Position numbers and translations under genes: made by a program. A model generated the notes under the pieces. The model was not told where the DNA came from and ran no database searches. It worked only from the letters and a program-made list of their open reading frames with translations. A DNA stretch of 10,861 nt from contig RXOD01006241.1 of the NCBI GenBank assembly GCA_005223375.1, positions 1-10,861 of the forward strand, given 5' to 3'. The stretch comes from Amoebophrya sp. AT5.2 (lineage: Eukaryota; Sar; Dinophyceae; Syndiniales; Amoebophryaceae). Shown here one piece after another: positions 6,764 through 10,861 of the stretch; within the stretch, counting starts at the first letter, position 1, and every line of letters starts with the position of its first letter.

Positions 6764-7885
6764 TTAAAGCAAAACGATCTGGAAGTCTACGTCGGTCCCC
6801 AGCCGCATCTCGATAAACAGAAAGGCAGCAGCCGCCGCCCAGCCGCCAAAGGTCGACGCCCCAAAGGCAGCACGCGCACACCCTTGCGGCCCGTTCTCCT
6901 CCGCATGCCCGAAGTGGTAGAGCTAAAGACACAGGCACACACAAAGCTAGGCGGCAGCGGCACGCCGCCAAGATATTACGCGGAGTGGACCGCGGAGCAG
7001 TTTCGTTTACCCGTACGCTCGCGCTCACTTGTCTGCTTTGCTTGTCGCATATATTGTTGTGGTATTCGGTCCAGCTGCCCGCTTCCCAGTGGCCCCATGC
7101 CTCTGCTCGGCGCGTGCTGTTCAGTTGCTCCAATAGGTTGCGGCGCGCCTGGTCTTCTTGCGTCAGTGTCCAGCCGCAGCAGCGGGGCGCTCGGCTTCTT
7201 GCTATTCGGTTGCACGCTTCGCAGAGGTTCAGACGATTCGCCTGCTGCGTGCCCCGAGAGGCCAGAAAGCTCGGCAGTCCGAGCCCGGCACGTCAGCAGT
7301 GACGCACATAAGTAGCAAGCGTTTCCACCAACGCCGAAGGGCGCAACAACGGGAACAAGACGTCGGGCATCAAATCTTTTTTCTCGTCCCTGTGCTTTCG
7401 CTAAGCGATGTGATTCACCAGACCCCTCCGATTGTGTTCCAACAGGACAAGCTCAAGCACGGACAACGAACGCGAACGCCGCCGAAGCACGTACGGCCGC
7501 AGGAGCACTAGCACGTGCTGCTGCCCAAGTCTTGGTCTCAGGAGCATGATCATGACAACCATTGTAACGAACCACGTTCGCGTGCCTGCGTGCACCTGCA
7601 CCCCCGACTCCTTGTCGCGTCCCACGGATAAGGAAGTGCGCCTCTACTGATTCTGCCTGCAGGCATCAGTTCAGCAGCAAAATTCGGTTTCGAAGGCAAA
7701 CCCGCAGAAGTGCCGCGACGAAATAAAAAAGGACAACACTCAAAAATGATGGTGATGAGAAACTGTCGTGAGGGTAATCCAGCCAGCGGCTTCGCTTCGA
7801 GCGAAAATAAATGTCCTCACTTCATTCGGAATATTATCAATCTTTACTGTACGAGGGTCCAAAAATCCAATGAAAGCAGCAACAT
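6764..7885 (-). CDS. Tentative four-exon gene, possible membrane protein
   Basis: Not recognised. Exons 7853-7885 (11 codons), 7495-7656 (54), 7029-7244 (72) and 6764-6922 (52 plus TAA) join in phase 0 throughout to give 189 aa. Exon 3 carries [20 protein letters not shown], a possible metal-binding cysteine cluster, then a helical tryptophan-rich stretch ([30 protein letters not shown]). Exon 4 has a hydrophobic segment ([20 protein letters not shown], residues 157-176) that could be one membrane span, ending in DVDFQIVLL. Exon 4 follows an excellent acceptor (TGTGTCTTTAG). Exon 2 has very high G at first codon positions. Exon 1 ([11 protein letters not shown]) is the weakest part. Another open block, 7764-7841 ([20 protein letters not shown]), could instead be the upstream exon. 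The exon 3 donor may be GTGAGC (used here), GTACGG or GTAAAC; all keep frame. It starts about 55 bp beyond the purH stop. Confidence 0.5.
6923..7028 (-). other. Proposed last intron of the 6764-7885 gene
   Basis: A 106-nt intron, donor ACAA|GTGAGCGC and acceptor CTGTGTCTTTAG|CTC, the latter behind a clear pyrimidine tract. Two further donors (GTACGG and GTAAAC) lie 12 and 18 nt downstream in the same phase. Confidence 0.55.
7245..7494 (-). other. Proposed middle intron of the 6764-7885 gene
   Basis: A 250-nt intron, donor GCGGCC|GTACGTGC and acceptor GGCACGCAG|CAG. Both are phase 0. The acceptor could shift by one codon because CAG is repeated. Confidence 0.45.
7657..7852 (-). other. Proposed first intron of the 6764-7885 gene
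   Basis: A 196-nt interval, donor CCCTC|GTACAG and acceptor GAACTGATGCCTGCAG|GCA, with a CTGAT branch-point-like string close to the acceptor. The acceptor is convincing. The donor, and therefore the first exon, is less certain. Confidence 0.35.
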
Positions 7886-7938
7886 CAGGCGCGGTCTATT
7901 GACTCCTTCAATGACGACATGGCGCTCCTCCCGGACGT

Positions 7939-9780
7939 TCAATGCTTGAAGTGGCGGCAGCCTGTGAAGACCATGGCGATGCCATGTTCGTTTGCAGCGT
8001 CAATGGCCTCCTGGTCGCGGATGGAGCCGCCGGGCTGAATGATGCAGCTCACCCCCGACTTTGCCGCGGTGTCGATCCCGTCGCGGAACGGGAAAAATGC
8101 GTCCGATGCCATTGCGGACCTGTGATAGTTTAAGTTGCCCGTCCACGACGCTCCCCGGGGTCCAGCGGCCTTGACGAATTAATAGATAGTGAAGAAGGAA
8201 AGCCAATAGTGGAACGAAGCATCATCCTGCTCATCAATGAATGTTTAAATGTTGTACCCTTTCAGCTCCAGCTTGGCTTCTTCTGCCTTTTCGCACGCGA
8301 TTTTGGAGGAGAAGACGCGGGACATCTGCCCGGCGCCCACGCCGTACGTCATGTTGTTTTTGGCGTACACGATCGCGTTGCTCTTTACAAACTGGCACAC
8401 CACCCAGGCGAACTTCAAGTCCCGCATCTCTTCCTCCGTCGGCTTCTTCTCTGTCACCACCTTCAGATTCTTCTCGAAGTCGTCCGCCGAGACTGCGTCC
8501 CGCGTTTGCACGAGCAGACCCCCCCGGATCTTCTTGTACTCCAACTGGGGACCACCTCCACCTCCAGCTCCACCAAATTGCAGCGCGCGGACGTTTTTCT
8601 TCCCCGCCAGCGCTGTTTTCGCGGCCTCCGCGAATGCCGGGGCGAGTAGCACCTCCACGAACTGGTTCCCCACGATTTTTTCCGCCGTCGCCGGATCCAG
8701 CGTCTGGTTCACGGCGATGATGCCTCCGAACGCCGATGTCGGGTCCGTCTGGAACGCTTTTTCGTAGGCTTCCAACAGCGACGCCCCGTACGCCACGCCG
8801 CAGGGGTTGGCGTGCTTCACGATCACGCACGCCGGGGTGGACGGGTCCAGCGCCAGCACGCAGTCCAGCGCGCCGTCGGCGTCCGCGATGTTATTGTAGG
8901 ACAGCTCCTTCCCCTGCAGCTGCGTGGCCGTGGCGACCGACGCAAAGCGCACCCCGCTCTCCGCATACAGCGCCGCCTTCTGGTGCGGGTTTTCTCCGTA
9001 CCGAAGCGACTGCTTCTTCTTCAACCCGGTGTAAAAAAAGTCGGAAAACTCCTGCAAAGAAGGAGCATCTGCATCATCTCCCGCTCCTGCGCGGCTAGTA
9101 GTTGCGGTTGTACTCTCCTTCGACTTCTTCTCGGTGTCGGCAGCGTTCGCGCCGCCGCCGGACTCCTCCGGGGAGGGCGGCGGGATCCGGAAGAGGTATT
9201 CCGCAATCATGCCGTCGTACTTGGAGGTTTGCTCGAAGGTGGAACGGCTCATCTCGAACCGCAGCTCCGGGCCGATTTGTCCCCCGTGCTCCGCCACCTC
9301 CCCCAGGATCCGCGGGTAAAAATCGGGCGAAGAGCAGACCCCGACGTGCGCCCAGTTCTTCGCCGCGGCCCGGAGCATCGTGGGTCCCCCGATATCGATG
9401 TTCTCGATCGCATCTTCCAACGTGCAGCCGGCCTTGGCCACCGTGGCCGCGAAGGGGTAGAGATTCACGACGATCAGGTCGATCAGCCCGATGCCGTGCT
9501 CTTTCAGCGTCTCCTCGTCGGTGTAGGAGCCGCCGCGGCGGGCCAGTATGCCGCCGTGGACCTTGGGGTGCAGCGTTTTCAGGCGGCCGTCCATCATCTC
9601 GGGAAAGCCCGTGTAGTCGGAAATCTCGGTGACGGCGAGCCCGGACTTCTTCAGCAAGCTGCACGTGCCCCCGGTGGAAAGAATCTCGATGTCGGGACAG
9701 GACTTCTGTAGCGATTGACAGAACTCAACCACACCGGTCTTGTCCGAGACCGACACCAGGGCGCGGCGGATGGGAATCAT
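7939..9780 (-). CDS. purH: Bifunctional purine biosynthesis protein PurH
   Basis: AICAR formyltransferase/IMP cyclohydrolase: converts AICAR and 10-formyl-THF to FAICAR, then cyclises it to IMP, the last two steps of de novo purine synthesis. Exons 8258-9780 and 7939-8119 give 567 aa. The N-terminal MGS-like cyclohydrolase domain (about 1-198) shows [43 protein letters not shown] and [17 protein letters not shown]. The formyltransferase domain (about 250-567) shows [21 protein letters not shown] with catalytic K322 and H323, [42 protein letters not shown] and the final RHFKH. KHANPCG is the bacterial and plant form; animals and fungi have a KHVSPAG-type string. It is longer than E. coli PurH (529 aa) because of a Ser/Thr/Gly/Ala-rich linker (about 200-241) and a glycine run (403-410). 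ATG 9780 aligns with the bacterial start and leaves no transit peptide, so a cytosolic enzyme is likely. Confidence 0.97.
8120..8257 (-). other. Intron of purH
   Basis: A 138-nt intron with donor CTGAAAGG|GTACAACA and acceptor ACTATCACAG|GTCC. Phase 2 on both sides restores [18 protein letters not shown], the invariant junction expected in PurH. Reading through would stop after LKGYNI and lose the last 59 residues. Confidence 0.95.
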
Positions 9781-9942
9781 CTTCACGCGCCTATTAGTTG
9801 ATGCCTTTGCCTATTGTTCTTCGCAACTCTACCGATGTGTACCAGGCACGACGACAACCTTTTACTTCTTTTGGTGTGCTGGTCGTCCCCCGTTCGGGTT
9901 CGGTTCCCGTAGTTAGTCGTGACAATGCCACACCATGCAGGT

Positions 9943-10288
9943 CTAGAGCTTGACTTTATTGAGTTTCCCTCCAATCGGGCTGCGAGCCTGCTCCCAGGAC
10001 ACCAGCGAAGTGCCGAAGCCGAACATCACCGCGCGAAAGTTTGCAGTGCCTGCGCCACAGGCCGCAAGTCCACCAGCTGCAGCAGCAGGTTTAGGTTTTC
10101 TTCCCTTCGTTAGAAGTCCTAGAACTTCAGCTTTTTTATTAATTCACTGATTCATCAAGATGACCATGACAGCGTATGAAATCTGACAAGGTGTGGCCTG
10201 TATACTATACGGCTCAGTGTGCAAATTAATTAATAGCTCATCAATTTTTCATTTCTACCGCGTGAGATAGACGACTTTCTACATCCAT
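9943..10288 (-). CDS. Tentative small two-exon gene, 63 aa
   Basis: Not recognised. A terminal exon ends at TAG 9943-9945 and reads ANFRAVMFGFGTSLVSWEQA then RSPIGGKLNKVKL, preceded by an Ala/Gly-rich stretch after a basic GRKPKP. It is clearly protein-like but has no start codon early enough to stand alone. A candidate first exon, 10259-10288 (MDVESRLSHA, ACCATGG start context), has donor GCG|GTAGAA in phase 0 and joins acceptor AACGAAG|GGA to give exons 10259-10288 and 9943-10104. The acceptor has no pyrimidine tract; TTCTAG at about 10120 or GCTGCTGCAG at about 10081 would suit another upstream exon in phase 1. The hydrophobic VMFGFGTSLVSW segment is short for a membrane span. Its stop lies about 160 bp before the purH start. 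Confidence 0.4.
10105..10258 (-). other. Proposed intron of the 63-aa gene
   Basis: A 154-nt interval, donor CACGCG|GTAGAAAT and acceptor TCTAACGAAG|GGA, both phase 0. Its size matches the other introns, but the acceptor is weak and the AT-rich interior gives no clear pyrimidine tract. Confidence 0.3.
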
Positions 10289-10586
10289 GGTTTCAGGCCT
10301 CAGCTGTGCTCCTCGGCGTTAATGATCAAGTCAATGTCTTGAACATCAGCGTTATTGAAGTAAGTTCAACATCCATCGACCGAAATCAACAACAATGGTG
10401 AAGTGACTGATGGATGAGAAATAAATTTAATTTGCAAAAACTAGCAAGAAATTGATAGAAAACCTGGCACGCAGAAAATGGAAAACCTGCTCATCGGTAG
10501 GTTATGTTGGTAAGGGCTGTACGAATTGACTCAAGAGGCATGGCATACAATTTTCCATAAAAAAATCACATATTCAGCGAGGTGGA
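10289..10586. other. AT-rich spacer between two minus-strand genes
   Basis: The stretch is noticeably richer in A and T than its flanks and holds stops in all frames. It contains a repeated GAAAACCTG (10458-10466 and 10481-10489). It probably carries the 3' end of the edge gene and the leader of the 63-aa gene. No promoter motif was identified. Confidence 0.45.
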
Positions 10587-10861
10587 TTAAAGCAGGGCTG
10601 GATCACCATCAGCACCAATTGGCGTCGAGGTGCACGACCACGACGGTGCTGCTGAGAGTTCTTGGTCCTCAACCTCAACACGACGTCGACCCCCCTGCAC
10701 GAAGATCTGCGAAAGCTCGGCACAGAGCGATTTTCGCAGGGAACCTTGGTGACCCAGCTTTGCCCCCTGGGAAGGCACGACGCCTTTCAGCCCGGCCACG
10801 GCGATGAAAATACCCGTAAAGCAAGCTTCAAATTGCACTTTCATCTCTGTGGCCTCCGCTT
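10587..10861 (-). CDS. 3' part of an unidentified gene at the right edge
   Basis: Not recognised. A minus-strand frame is open from the window edge to TAA 10587-10589, about 91 codons; the other two minus frames close within 35 bases of the edge. It begins AEATEMKVQFEACFTG and continues IFIAVAGLKGVVPSQGAKLG, then a helical LRKSLCAELSQIFVQ. The last 35 residues are less protein-like and may be intron or untranslated sequence. A GTATTTTC donor, the same string used in the 757-aa gene, follows FTG at about 10815, so the coding sequence could instead splice out there; in phase it could even join an acceptor near 10120, giving an unusually long intron of about 690 nt. The ATG at 10844 need not be the start because the frame is open to the edge. 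Confidence 0.4.
   Translation of the reverse strand, partial: AEATEMKVQFEACFTGIFIAVAGLKGVVPSQGAKLGHQGSLRKSLCAELSQIFVQGGRRRVEVEDQELSAAPSWSCTSTPIGADGDPALL

Noticed and set aside
6684..7133. Minus-strand 149-codon frame taken as one unspliced gene
   Set aside because: Its first part is exon 3 of the gene at 6764-7885. After the GTGAGC donor it runs through an intron and then reads exon 4 in the wrong frame.
6449..7315. Plus-strand 288-codon reading frame
   Set aside because: It starts at GTG with no ATG for the first 150 codons, and its translation is unconvincing over most of its length. The minus strand holds better exons with matching splice phases over the same bases.
8241..9711. Several plus-strand frames, up to 299 codons
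   Set aside because: All are shadows of purH exon 1, whose GC-rich third positions leave the opposite strand open.
9781..9786. Upstream GTG as purH start
   Set aside because: Eukaryotic nuclear genes start at ATG. The ATG at 9780 fits the family N-terminus, and an in-frame TAG lies a few codons upstream.
10526..10807. Plus-strand frame of 93 codons at the right edge
   Set aside because: It starts in AT-rich spacer and has a poor composition; the minus frame over the same bases is more protein-like.

Overview
The window looks like nuclear DNA of a eukaryotic microbe. Two genes can be named by family, and both are split by GT-AG introns whose exon phases match exactly. A third, long low-complexity gene follows the same rules. 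The proposed introns are short (54-250 nt) and nearly all donors begin GTA. Every coding region I can support lies on the minus strand, head to tail, often with less than 200 bp between one stop and the next start. This one-way packing, with an intron-bearing bacterial-type purH, would suit an alveolate such as a dinoflagellate, perkinsid or Amoebophrya relative. That assignment is inference: no spliced-leader site or other taxon marker was found.

Layout from the right edge leftward, in the direction of transcription. (1) 10587-10861 is the 3' part of an unidentified gene cut by the window edge. (2) 9943-10288 is a tentative two-exon gene for a 63-residue protein. (3) 7939-9780 is purH (ATIC), the bifunctional enzyme for the last two steps of de novo purine synthesis, in two exons (567 aa). 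(4) 6764-7885 is a tentative four-exon gene (189 aa) with a cysteine-containing, tryptophan-rich middle and a hydrophobic C-terminal segment. (5) 5162-6050 is a ZRANB2-like RNA-binding zinc-finger protein in three exons (215 aa). (6) 4678-4989 is a possible single-exon gene for a small basic protein. (7) 1345-3990 is a four-exon gene for a 757-aa, mostly low-complexity protein with an ordered C-terminal tail. (8) 932-1184 is a tentative small gene with an intron in its leader. The rest is intergenic or undetermined, including a 30-bp tandem duplication at 181-240.

The genes do not form a recognisable pathway: purine synthesis sits beside RNA binding and unknowns. Their shared direction reflects genome architecture rather than a functional operon. 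I found no mobile element, CRISPR array, rRNA or convincing tRNA. The points most worth following are the compact one-way array, the bacterial-type purH, the tandem peptide repeat that spans an exon junction, and the multi-exon gene at 6764-7885 that simple ORF calling misses.
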